64,000 nt of DNA, taken from Fructilactobacillus sanfranciscensis DSM 20451 (GTDB lineage: Bacteria; Bacillota; Bacilli; Lactobacillales; Lactobacillaceae). The DNA is taken from positions 1 to 64,000 of the forward strand of contig NZ_AYYM01000001.1 in NCBI RefSeq assembly GCF_001436035.1, read 5' to 3'. The position numbers and the translations under genes are program-made. Below the pieces are notes generated by a model. The model made no database searches. It was not told the origin of the DNA and was given only the letters and a program-made list of their open reading frames with translations. Positions 24,144 through 32,637 of this stretch are shown in pieces. Position 1 is the stretch's first letter; each line of letters begins with the position of its first letter.

Positions 24144-26792
24144 TTATTTGTTGTTCAACCATTCTTTTGCTGCTTGCAAGGCATCATCAATTCCAGCTGG
24201 ATTCTTTCCACCAGCTTGGGCAAGATTGGGTCTACCGCCTCCACCACCTTGAATGTTACTTGAAATGGCTTTAACGATGTCACCAGCTTTAATTCCAGCT
24301 TTAACATTTGCTTCATCAACAGCAACTAATAAGTTAGCTTTGCCATCAGTTCCTGTTCCCAGAACCAAAATGTTTGAATATTTTTTATCACGCCAAGTAT
24401 CAGCCAATTCACGAAGTTGATTCATGTTACCACTCTTTAGCTTGCCAGTGACAATTGAAACTCCATTGATGGTTTCTGGATGATTAAACATATCGCTTGC
24501 TTCTTGATTAGCAAGTTTAGTTTCAAGCGATTCTTGTTTACTTTCAAGATTTTTAATTTGTTTAAGCATCTCTTTAACTCTTGCAGGAGTGGCAGCATTA
24601 TTAGCTGCTTTAACTGTTTGAGTAACTTTATTTAAAAGACGTTCTTCATCATTTAGGTAGTCAAAAGCTGGTTTTGCTGTAACTGCTTCAATTCGACGAA
24701 TTCCAGCACCAACTCCAGTTTCTGAAGTAATCTTGAACAATCCTAGTTGGCTAGTATTCTTTACGTGGTCACCACCACAGAATTCAACGGAAAAATCACC
24801 GGCTTTAACAACCCGAACTTGATCGCCATACTTATCATCAAATAAGGCAATCGCACCCATCTTTTTCCCAGTTTCTTTATCAGTAACTACAGTTTCAACA
24901 GGAATAGCTTCAAAGATTTTTTTGTTAACTAAGTCTTCGACTTTCTTCAAATCTTCCTTAGTTACAGAACCAAAATGGGTAAAGTCAAAACGTAAATAAC
25001 CTGGTTTAACTAACGAACCAGCTTGTTCAGTATGACCGCCTAAAACATTCCGCAAAGCTTGGTCTAACAAGTGAGTAGCGGTATGATTACGTTCAACACC
25101 AGCATGGAATTGGCGATCAACAACTAATTTGTAATGAGCACCTTGTTTTAATTCCCCAAGCACCTTAACCGTGTGCAAGTTTTGACCATTTGGAGCATGT
25201 TGCACATCTTCAACAGTAGCAACTAAATCGCCATTTTGGTTATAAATGTTACCAGTATCAGCAACTTGACCACCCATTTCAGCATAGAAAGGTGTTTTAT
25301 CAAAAATTAATTCAGCTTCGCCGTTGCTTTTATCAACTGATTTAACCAGTTTTTCGTCAAAAATAATATCGTTTAATTCAGCATCATCAACCGTTAAATC
25401 AGTGTAACCAACATATTCGCTTGGAGTTTTGATTTCAATTAAAAGATCACGTTGAACTTTCATTGAACCTTTCTTACTCCGAGCGTTACGAGCCCGATTT
25501 CGTTGATCTTCCATTTCAGCATCGAAAGCTTCAGCATCAACTTTAAGACCACGATCACTAGCATATTCTTCGGTTAATTCTAATGGGAAACCGTAAGTAT
25601 CATATAGTTTGAAGGCTGCTTTACCTGAAATTTCCGTTTTACCTGCTTGCTTAGTATCAGCAGTCACTTCATTTAATAAAGCAATTCCATCATTTAAGGT
25701 TGCATTAAAACGATCTTCTTCACTTTTAACAATCTTTTGAATATATTCACTTTGTTCTAAGACCTTAGGATAATGGGATTTCATAATTTCACCAACTACA
25801 GGAACTAGTTTGTAAAGAAAAGCTCCATCAATTCCTAATTGATGTCCATTAACTGTGGCACGACGAAGTAAACGACGAATAACGTATCCACGACCTTCAT
25901 TTGAAGGAAGTGCGCCATCGCCAATGGCAAATGTAATGGCCCGAATGTGGTCTGCAATTACCTTAAAGGCAACATCATCATCCGCATTATCACCATATTT
26001 TTTATGGTCACTAAATGATTGCGTTTTTTCAATCAAAGGCATGAACAAATCAGTTTCAAAGTTCGTTGGTGCATCTTGGAAAACAGAAACTACTCGTTCA
26101 AGTCCCATCCCCGTATCAATGTTTTTTCTAGGAAGGGGTTCATATGTACCTTCTGCCGTATGGTTAAATTGTGAAAACACAATGTTCCAAACTTCAAGAT
26201 AACGTTCATTTTCCCCACCAGGATAGTTTTCTGGATCATCAGGAGCCAAATAATCGTATTTTTCACCACGATCATAGAAAATTTCTGAATCTGGTCCTGA
26301 AGGTCCTTGACCAATATCCCAAAAGTTATCTTCCACAGGAATTAAATGATCGGGTGCAACTCCGGCTTTTTCCCAAAGTTCTTTAGTAGCCTTGTCTTCT
26401 GGATAATAAGTCATGTAGAGCTTATTTTTATCCCAGCCAAACCAATCTGGACTAGTTAATAATTCTAATGCCCAAGGAATAACTTCAGCCTTAAAATAAT
26501 CACCAACGGAAAAATTACCGAGCATTTCGAATAAAGTTTGATGACGAGCGGTCCGACCAACGTTTTCAATATCATTAGTTCGGATACTCTTTTGGGAACT
26601 AGTCATTCTCGGATTATCTGGAACCACTGATCCATCAAAATATTTTTTCATCGTGGCAACCCCTGAATTAATCCAAAGTAACGTTGGATCATCATGTGGC
26701 ACTAATGAAGCGCTAGGTACAATTGTGTGTCCCTTTTCCTTGAAAAATTCGAGGAACATTTGTCTAATTTCACCGCTACTAAGCTGTTTCAT
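24144..26792 (-). CDS. alaS: Alanyl-tRNA synthetase
   Basis: A 882-residue class II synthetase. The order is typical: catalytic core with the LWINSGVATMKKYFDG motif, tRNA recognition domain, editing domain with the zinc-binding NHTATHLLDQAL and CGGDH motifs, and the C-terminal DHHA1 domain ending GGGGGRPNLAQAGGKNP. The true start is ATG 26792 (MKQLSSGEIRQMFLEFF) after GGAGGAAG; the frame remains open to 26864 through the T-box terminator, which is not coding. Expression is controlled by the upstream T-box at 26815-27015. Confidence 0.97.
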   Translation of the reverse strand: MKQLSSGEIRQMFLEFFKEKGHTIVPSASLVPHDDPTLLWINSGVATMKKYFDGSVVPDNPRMTSSQKSIRTNDIENVGRTARHQTLFEMLGNFSVGDYFKAEVIPWALELLTSPDWFGWDKNKLYMTYYPEDKATKELWEKAGVAPDHLIPVEDNFWDIGQGPSGPDSEIFYDRGEKYDYLAPDDPENYPGGENERYLEVWNIVFSQFNHTAEGTYEPLPRKNIDTGMGLERVVSVFQDAPTNFETDLFMPLIEKTQSFSDHKKYGDNADDDVAFKVIADHIRAITFAIGDGALPSNEGRGYVIRRLLRRATVNGHQLGIDGAFLYKLVPVVGEIMKSHYPKVLEQSEYIQKIVKSEEDRFNATLNDGIALLNEVTADTKQAGKTEISGKAAFKLYDTYGFPLELTEEYASDRGLKVDAEAFDAEMEDQRNRARNARSKKGSMKVQRDLLIEIKTPSEYVGYTDLTVDDAELNDIIFDEKLVKSVDKSNGEAELIFDKTPFYAEMGGQVADTGNIYNQNGDLVATVEDVQHAPNGQNLHTVKVLGELKQGAHYKLVVDRQFHAGVERNHTATHLLDQALRNVLGGHTEQAGSLVKPGYLRFDFTHFGSVTKEDLKKVEDLVNKKIFEAIPVETVVTDKETGKKMGAIALFDDKYGDQVRVVKAGDFSVEFCGGDHVKNTSQLGLFKITSETGVGAGIRRIEAVTAKPAFDYLNDEERLLNKVTQTVKAANNAATPARVKEMLKQIKNLESKQESLETKLANQEASDMFNHPETINGVSIVTGKLKSGNMNQLRELADTWRDKKYSNILVLGTGTDGKANLLVAVDEANVKAGIKAGDIVKAISSNIQGGGGGRPNLAQAGGKNPAGIDDALQAAKEWLNNK

Positions 26793-26814
26793 TTTACTTC
26801 CTCCAATAAATAAA

Positions 26815-27015
26815 ATTAAATAAAAAACACCATTGCACACAAAGACGTCTACACGCGGTACCACTTTGTTTGCAACGATGTTTATCGTTTACCTCTCATA
26901 AATCTCTATAACGCGAGAACCGTATTTCAAATCAGGTAGCACTAAATAAATTTGTTTTTGATTGCTCTCACTATCCAATCATCGCTGCACAAACTCCTCT
27001 ATTAGTATGTCCTTG
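26815..27015 (-). promoter_or_regulatory. T-box riboswitch controlling alaS (tRNA-Ala responsive)
   Basis: A leader of about 200 nt on the minus strand. The T-box core TGGTACCGCG is at 26854-26863; its UGGU would pair with the ACCA end of uncharged tRNA-Ala (discriminator A). A GCT triplet at 26938-26940 is a good Ala specifier candidate. A long terminator hairpin follows: CATCGTTGCAAACAAAG (26864-26880) pairs, with G-U wobbles, with CTTTGTGTGCAATGGTG before a T6 run. When tRNA-Ala is uncharged, antitermination should allow alaS transcription. Confidence 0.92.
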
Positions 27016-27021
27016 TTGAAA

Positions 27022-27050
27022 ATTATAGCTATAAAAGATATGAGTGTCAA
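27022..27050 (-). promoter_or_regulatory. Promoter of the alaS T-box transcript
   Basis: A perfect consensus promoter on the minus strand: TTGACA (27045-27050), 17 nt, TATAAT (27022-27027). The -35 box directly abuts the stop codon of cshB. Confidence 0.88.
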
Positions 27051-28412
27051 TTATTGATAACGTTCTGAACTACGTTTCTTTTGTTTCTTACGTGAACGAA
27101 TTTGACTACGTAATTCAATCTTACGATTTTGGTCATCTTTATTTTTAATTGCTCGTTTGATTTTTCGTTTATACCCAGGCTTAACATTTTTCTTTTTCTT
27201 GTTAATCATGGCTAACGTTGACCCATCAAGCTTTTCATGATGGCCTTTATACTTTTCCCGACGACGTCGATCATAAGTATCAACAACTTCACCATTTTTG
27301 ATTTCTTTAGGTTTAAATTTAATTCCCATTTTTTCTAATTCAAGCACTTTGGTATCTTCATCAGGACCGTAAAGAGTAATGGCAATTCCCTTCATTCCTT
27401 TACGTCCAGTCCGACCAACTCGATGAACGAAGTATTCATTATCAGTAGGAATATCATCATTAATGACATGAGAAACCCCATCAATATCAATTCCACGGGC
27501 TGCTAAATCAGATGCAACAACGAACTGGTAATCAAGATTTTGGATTTGCTTCATCACACGTTTTCGAACTCGGGGTTGCATACCACCATGAATCTTGGCA
27601 ACTTTTAATCCCTGACCTTGAAGATATTCTTCAATTTCATCTACTCGTTCACGAGTATTGGCAAATATCAAAGCCAAATATGGATTCCCCATGGTCAATA
27701 ATTTATAAATCAAACCGTTTTTATCTTGACCCTTAGTTGAGATTAACCAGTTGTCAACATCTTTATTGATGACCGTTTCCGTTGGAATATCATCCAATAC
27801 TGGATTTTTCATGTATTTTTTTAAAAATGGCTTTAATTTTGGTGGAATCGTAGCAGAAAAGACCATCATTTGAATGTCTTTTGCCATGGCCGCTGCAATT
27901 TTATCAACGGTTTCCAAAAAACCAAGGTCAAGAGTCATATCGGCTTCATCAATTACTAATTGGTTAGCTGTATTGATATCTAAATGACCGGCTTTAGATA
28001 AATCTAAAATCCGACCAGGAGTTCCAACTACGATTTGTGGTTGTTCTCTTTTTAATTTTTCAATTTGTTTTTCTTTATCAGTTCCACCAACATAATTGGC
28101 AATATGAATTGTTTCTGAACTGAAACTGGTAATTTGTTTTACATTTTCATAAATTTGATAAGCTAATTCCCGACTTGGGGTTGTAATTACGATTTGTGTT
28201 TTCGGATTATCTGCGTCTAACTGGTTAATTAAAGGTAGTAAGAAAGCATGAGTCTTACCACTCCCAGTTGCTGATTTACCAATTACGCTTTTACCATGAC
28301 GAATGGTAGGAATTACTTTAGCTTGAATTGGTGTTGGATTTTTAAATCCTAAGTCATTAATCGCATCGTTGATAAATGGCTTAAAATTATAATCCTTAAA
28401 AGATGCACTCAT
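27051..28412 (-). CDS. cshB: DEAD-box RNA helicase (CshB-like)
   Basis: A 453-residue ATP-dependent RNA helicase. Motifs in order: TPIQAKVIPTI (Q), SATGSGKT (I), TPSRELA (Ia), TPGRILD (Ib), VIDEADM (II), VFSATIP (III), ASDLAARGIDIDGV (V) and HRVGRTGR (VI). The C-terminus is a Lys/Arg-rich tail for RNA binding (KKKKNVKPGYKRKIKRAIK). It resembles CshB/YqfR, involved in cold adaptation and mRNA turnover. Its ATG overlaps the nrnA stop (TAATG), so the two are translationally coupled. Confidence 0.92.
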   Translation of the reverse strand: MSASFKDYNFKPFINDAINDLGFKNPTPIQAKVIPTIRHGKSVIGKSATGSGKTHAFLLPLINQLDADNPKTQIVITTPSRELAYQIYENVKQITSFSSETIHIANYVGGTDKEKQIEKLKREQPQIVVGTPGRILDLSKAGHLDINTANQLVIDEADMTLDLGFLETVDKIAAAMAKDIQMMVFSATIPPKLKPFLKKYMKNPVLDDIPTETVINKDVDNWLISTKGQDKNGLIYKLLTMGNPYLALIFANTRERVDEIEEYLQGQGLKVAKIHGGMQPRVRKRVMKQIQNLDYQFVVASDLAARGIDIDGVSHVINDDIPTDNEYFVHRVGRTGRKGMKGIAITLYGPDEDTKVLELEKMGIKFKPKEIKNGEVVDTYDRRRREKYKGHHEKLDGSTLAMINKKKKNVKPGYKRKIKRAIKNKDDQNRKIELRSQIRSRKKQKKRSSERYQ

Positions 28413-29371
28413 TAATTTTTACCTTTCTTGTTATATTCTTTGGTTAACTGGTCTAATTCGGCCACAACCTGTTTTATTTCATTTTCATCTTTAGCTACCG
28501 CACCACTAGCAAGAGCATGACCTCCGCCATTGTGTTGTTTTGCTAATTCATTAATTGAAGGACCTTTGGAGCGAAGTCGAATTCGGTAATCTCCTTCTTT
28601 TTGTTGAACAAAGATTGCCCAATCAACTACCGAACCAATGTTACCAGGTAATGGAACAACTGAAGAAGTACTATCATCACCTAGTTTGAGCTTTTCAACT
28701 ATTTCATTAGTTAAAATAATGTAAGCAGCTCCGCTTTCTGAAATTTTAAGATTTTGATATACATAAGCAGCTAAATGAGCTAAAGGAACATCAATTTCAT
28801 CTTCACGTTGCGCAATTTCATTGAGTGAAAAATCAAATTTGGTTAAGCCACTAGCAACTTTAAAAGTATGACTAGATGTTGATGGATATTTAAAACGTCC
28901 TGTGTCCCCTACAATTCCAGCATATAAATCACGGGCACCATCATCTGATAATTTCATTAAAGCGTTAGCAGCATAAAGATCATAAATCATTTCAGAAACA
29001 CTAGATGCTTCTGGATTAACCCACATCAAATTACCAAATTCGTCATCATTAGGATGATGGTCAATTTTAAGTAAGTATTTACCTTGATTAAACCGATTAT
29101 CATCAACTCGGGGTTGATTAGCAGTATCACAAACAATCACTAAAGCGTCTTTGTAATCTTCGTCAGATACTTCATCAGTTTCTCCTAGCCAGGCAAAACT
29201 TTTATATTGTTTTCCTACGCAATAAACTTTTTTATTAGGAAAAGTTGCTCTAATCAAGTGACCCAGTCCCATTTGTGAGCCTACAGCATCAGGATCAGGA
29301 CGTTGGTGACGATGAATGATTATCGTATCGTATTCACTGATTTTTTCAAAAATTTGTTCTTTAATATTCAT
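28412..29371 (-). CDS. nrnA: DHH-family oligoribonuclease / pAp phosphatase NrnA
   Basis: A 319-residue DHH-DHHA1 phosphoesterase that degrades 2-5 nt RNA fragments and dephosphorylates pAp. The metal-binding motifs are RPDPDAVGS (24-32), CDTANQ, LLKIDHHPND and the late GDTGRF, with the substrate-binding GGGHALASGA in the DHHA1 domain. It fits the nanoRNase NrnA length and sits beside an RNA helicase, consistent with a role at the end of RNA decay. The start ATG 29371 follows AGAAGG. Confidence 0.93.
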   Translation of the reverse strand: MNIKEQIFEKISEYDTIIIHRHQRPDPDAVGSQMGLGHLIRATFPNKKVYCVGKQYKSFAWLGETDEVSDEDYKDALVIVCDTANQPRVDDNRFNQGKYLLKIDHHPNDDEFGNLMWVNPEASSVSEMIYDLYAANALMKLSDDGARDLYAGIVGDTGRFKYPSTSSHTFKVASGLTKFDFSLNEIAQREDEIDVPLAHLAAYVYQNLKISESGAAYIILTNEIVEKLKLGDDSTSSVVPLPGNIGSVVDWAIFVQQKEGDYRIRLRSKGPSINELAKQHNGGGHALASGAVAKDENEIKQVVAELDQLTKEYNKKGKN

Positions 29372-29413
29372 ATTATCTACCTTCTATAAAAACTCTTAAT
29401 AGTTAAGTATACC

Positions 29414-30523
29414 TTATTTTTGATACAAAGGTAAGTTAATATTTTGAAAACTTAAATTTGCCAGATTCGTAAGCGTAATTCCTAGCAACCGAATCCCTTT
29501 AGATGGATCGGGAAGTTCTTCGAAAATATCAATTACTTCGTTATAAATTAGTTTAGCATCATTTTCGATAAAATCCGCTTCAGTAATACGTTTAGTAATC
29601 GTTGTAAAGTCACTATATCTAACTTTTAAAACCACTGTTTTTCCGTGTTTTTGGTGCTTTTGTAAGGAATTTACTACTAAGTCAGCAATTTTACTCAATT
29701 CTCGTTCAACGTCCACCATACTATTTAATTCATGGGGATAAGTACGTTCTTTTCCAATTGATTTGCGTTCACGCTGATATTCAACTTTCCGATTGTCGGA
29801 TCCTCGAACTCGTCGATACAAAATGTAGCCAAACTTACCAAATTCTTTAATTAAAAACATTTCTGATTTTTGATACAAATCAAATCCGTTATTAATGTTT
29901 AAAGCTTTCATTTTTTCAACTGTTTTCTTTCCCACACCACGGTACTTTTCAATTTTAAGGCGCATCAAAAAGTCATGAGCATCATCTTCGCTAATTACTG
30001 TCACTCCAGCTGGTTTCCGATAATCAGAAGCCTCTTTTGCTAAAAATTTACTATAAGAAATTCCGGTCGAACACGTTAAATGTGTTTTTTCCCAAATTTC
30101 ACTTTGGATTAAATGAGCTAAATAAATAGGATCATCAATTTTCTTTTTATTTTCAGTTACATCAAGATAGGCTTCATCTAAAGCAACCGTTTCAATCTTA
30201 TCAGTGTATTCATGAAAAATATCATGAATTTGATCAGAAACACTTCTAAATAATTCAAAGTCTGGTGCTTTGAAAATGGCTTTGGGACATAAGTCTAGTG
30301 CTTTACTGGCTGGCATAGCAGAATGAATCCCATACTGACGCGCTAAATAATTGGCAGTTGTAACTACCCCTCTTCCACCAGTCGTCCGCGGATCCTTAGC
30401 AATTACTAATGGTTGCGTAACAAATTCTGGATGTTCACGTTGTTCAATTGAAGCAAAAAAGGCATCCATATCAACATGAATGATTTTTCTTGATGCATCA
30501 ATTTGAATATAACATTCAGTCAT
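29414..30523 (-). CDS. dinB: DNA polymerase IV (Y-family)
   Basis: A 369-residue error-prone translesion polymerase. [13 protein letters not shown] holds the first metal-binding Asp and the steric gate aromatic; YSIDEA-equivalent [10 protein letters not shown] holds the catalytic Asp/Glu pair; the palm, thumb and little-finger regions follow in order. I see no beta-clamp motif of the QxxLF type at the very end; the C-terminus is [10 protein letters not shown] start at ATG 30523, seven nt after AGGAGG. Confidence 0.95.
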   Translation of the reverse strand: MTECYIQIDASRKIIHVDMDAFFASIEQREHPEFVTQPLVIAKDPRTTGGRGVVTTANYLARQYGIHSAMPASKALDLCPKAIFKAPDFELFRSVSDQIHDIFHEYTDKIETVALDEAYLDVTENKKKIDDPIYLAHLIQSEIWEKTHLTCSTGISYSKFLAKEASDYRKPAGVTVISEDDAHDFLMRLKIEKYRGVGKKTVEKMKALNINNGFDLYQKSEMFLIKEFGKFGYILYRRVRGSDNRKVEYQRERKSIGKERTYPHELNSMVDVERELSKIADLVVNSLQKHQKHGKTVVLKVRYSDFTTITKRITEADFIENDAKLIYNEVIDIFEELPDPSKGIRLLGITLTNLANLSFQNINLPLYQK

Positions 30524-30568
30524 CTGAATACCTCCTCTCACTTTAGAACATACGTTCTTTATAAACCA

Positions 30569-30597
30569 ATAAAAAAAGCCCTTTAAGAGGCTTTTTA
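30569..30597 (-). terminator. Terminator after yajC
   Basis: On the minus strand AAAAAGCCTCTT and AAAGGGCTTTTTTT form a hairpin with T-tract directly after the yajC stop. Confidence 0.8.
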
Positions 30598-30930
30598 TTT
30601 TGCTTCATCATCTGTTTTTTCAGTTGCTTCAGCTGGTTTTGCTTCTGCTTTAGGGGCAACTGTAGCTTCAGGACGAGTTACATTGGCAATGGCATTTAAA
30701 TCAAAATCTAAATAAATTCCATCGCAATCAATGGTAACTAAACCTTTAGCACGATCAATGTTGCTAACCACACCGTGTAAACGGCCGATTGTAATAACGT
30801 GATCACCTTTTTGTAAAGATTTTAAAGTTGCTTGATGTTTTTGTTGTTGTTTCTTTTGTGGTCTAATCATGAAGAAATACATTAAACCAAATAAAACAAC
30901 TAAAATTACAATTGAACCATATTGTTGCAT
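30595..30930 (-). CDS. yajC: Preprotein translocase accessory subunit YajC
   Basis: A 111-residue protein with a single N-terminal transmembrane helix ([25 protein letters not shown]), the hallmark RPQKK after the membrane, and a small beta domain ([14 protein letters not shown]). It associates with SecDF/SecYEG. The C-terminal 25 residues are Ala/Glu/Lys/Pro rich. ATG 30930 follows GAGGTGA. In many relatives tgt and queA separate it from ruvB; here it follows ruvB directly. Confidence 0.93.
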   Translation of the reverse strand: MQQYGSIVILVVLFGLMYFFMIRPQKKQQQKHQATLKSLQKGDHVITIGRLHGVVSNIDRAKGLVTIDCDGIYLDFDLNAIANVTRPEATVAPKAEAKPAEATEKTDDEAK

Positions 30931-31000
30931 ATTATTTCACCTCAATTAACTTACTACTTATATTTTACCAAAATTGACTTATAAACACCATAAATCTAAC

Positions 31001-32002
31001 TTATTCATTTGGATATGGAATTCCTAAATGTTGATAGCCTTTTTCGGTTACCTTCCGACCACGTGCAGTTCGTTTTAAATAACCTTTTTGTAATAAATAT
31101 GGCTCATACATTTCCGCAATGGTGTCAGTTTCCTCACCAATATTAGCAGCTAGCGTATTTAACCCGACTGGTCCACCTTGGTAATACTCAATCATTGTTT
31201 CTAATAATTTAATATCTGTTCGATCAAGTCCACGATTATCAACTCCCAAAGCAGTCAATGCTTGATCAACACTTTCAATATCAATTTCACTTTTACCCGA
31301 AACTTGAGCAAAGTCACGCACTCGTTTTAACAAACGATTGGCAATTCGCGGTGTCCCTCGTGAACGTAAAGCAACCTCATGGGCACCTTCATCCTTGATC
31401 TCAGTATGAAAAATTTGAGCCGAACGTTTTACAATTTTTTCCAAATCAGCTTGATTATAATAATTCATGTGCTCCACAATTCCAAATCGATTTCGGAAAG
31501 GAGCATCTAGTAACCCAGCACGAGTCGTGGCTCCAATTAAGGTAAATGGAGGTAATGCAAAATGAACAGGATGAGCAGTTGGTCCTTGTCCGATTACAAT
31601 ATCAATATAGAAATCTTCCATAGCTGAATAGAGCATTTCTTCAACTACTTTTGGTAAACGATGAATTTCATCAATAAATAAAATATCACCCGGTTCTAGT
31701 TCGTTTAATAAGGCGGCTAAATCGCCGCTTTTTTCGATTGCTGGACCACTGGTAATTTTTAAACTAACATTCATTTCATTAGCAATTACCATTGCTAAAG
31801 TAGTTTTTCCCAAACCAGGAGGCCCATATAATAATACATGGTCTAGCGATTCTTCACGTTGTTTAGCGGCTTTAATATAAACGTTTAAAGAACGTTTGAT
31901 TTCAGCTTGACCAATGTATTGGGCAAAAGTTTGCGGACGTAAAGATTGTTCTAGTGAGTCATCTTGATCCGTACTCTGCGACACAATTCTATCATCTTCC
32001 AC
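31001..32002 (-). CDS. ruvB: Holliday junction branch migration ATPase RuvB
   Basis: A 333-residue AAA+ motor that drives branch migration with RuvA. Walker [12 protein letters not shown], Walker B FIDEIHRL, sensor 1 GATTRAG, the arginine finger region [13 protein letters not shown] and a winged-helix C-terminal domain are visible. The start is GTG at 32002, following GGAGGTAAAAT; an out-of-frame ATG lies two bases earlier. It lies 12 nt after ruvA, an operon. Confidence 0.97.
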   Translation of the reverse strand: MEDDRIVSQSTDQDDSLEQSLRPQTFAQYIGQAEIKRSLNVYIKAAKQREESLDHVLLYGPPGLGKTTLAMVIANEMNVSLKITSGPAIEKSGDLAALLNELEPGDILFIDEIHRLPKVVEEMLYSAMEDFYIDIVIGQGPTAHPVHFALPPFTLIGATTRAGLLDAPFRNRFGIVEHMNYYNQADLEKIVKRSAQIFHTEIKDEGAHEVALRSRGTPRIANRLLKRVRDFAQVSGKSEIDIESVDQALTALGVDNRGLDRTDIKLLETMIEYYQGGPVGLNTLAANIGEETDTIAEMYEPYLLQKGYLKRTARGRKVTEKGYQHLGIPYPNE

Positions 32003-32013
32003 ATTTTACCTCC

Positions 32014-32616
32014 TTACTTAGTTAACATTTTCAACCCATTACTAATATATTGATCAGTAGTTGTGCTTTCATCTAAAGCAGCTAATTTAGACTGAATTTT
32101 TTCAACACTCTTATGTGTAAAGCCTAATGCTTCCAAGGCGTTTAATGCATCGTCAAGTTTTGGATTTTGACCGACAATAGGGTTACTTTCACGAATATTC
32201 AAATCTAATTGGAGATTCTTATCAATCTTATCTTTAAGATCCAAAATAATTTGTTGAGCCGTTTTCTTTCCGATTCCTGGAAACTTAACTAAGAAACTAA
32301 CGTTTTCGGTCTTAATGGCATTAATTAAACCAGTATTGTCATTACCTGCCATAATAGCTAGCGCACTCTTTGATCCAATTCCAGAAACATTAAGAAGCTG
32401 TTCAAAAAGCTGTTTATCATCTAAAGTTTCAAAACCATACAAGGTCATTGATGAATCAGTTACACTTTGATGGACATAAATTTTTTTCTTAGTATGAATG
32501 TCTGTTTCAAAGTGATAAGGATTAGCTACATTAACTAAATATCCTACTCCGTTAACATCAATGACAATATAACGGTCTGAAATGTCTGTCAATTCTCCAT
32601 ATAAATATTCGTACAT
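32014..32616 (-). CDS. ruvA: Holliday junction DNA-binding protein RuvA
   Basis: A 200-residue protein that tetramerises on Holliday junctions. N-terminal OB fold (MYEYLYGELTDISDRYIVIDVNGVGYLV), two helix-hairpin-helix motifs (LLNVSGIGSKSALAIM and LVKFPGIGKKTAQQIILDL), and a C-terminal RuvB-contact domain. The start is ATG 32616; the preceding in-frame TTG is unlikely. It follows mutL by 22 nt. Confidence 0.96.
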   Translation of the reverse strand: MYEYLYGELTDISDRYIVIDVNGVGYLVNVANPYHFETDIHTKKKIYVHQSVTDSSMTLYGFETLDDKQLFEQLLNVSGIGSKSALAIMAGNDNTGLINAIKTENVSFLVKFPGIGKKTAQQIILDLKDKIDKNLQLDLNIRESNPIVGQNPKLDDALNALEALGFTHKSVEKIQSKLAALDESTTTDQYISNGLKMLTK

Positions 32617-32637
32617 CAATCATCACTCATTTCGTTT

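Noticed and set aside
26793-26864. N-terminal extension of AlaS by 24 residues
   Set aside because: It overlaps the T-box terminator and precedes the strong GGAGG site used by ATG 26792; the added residues do not resemble AlaS.
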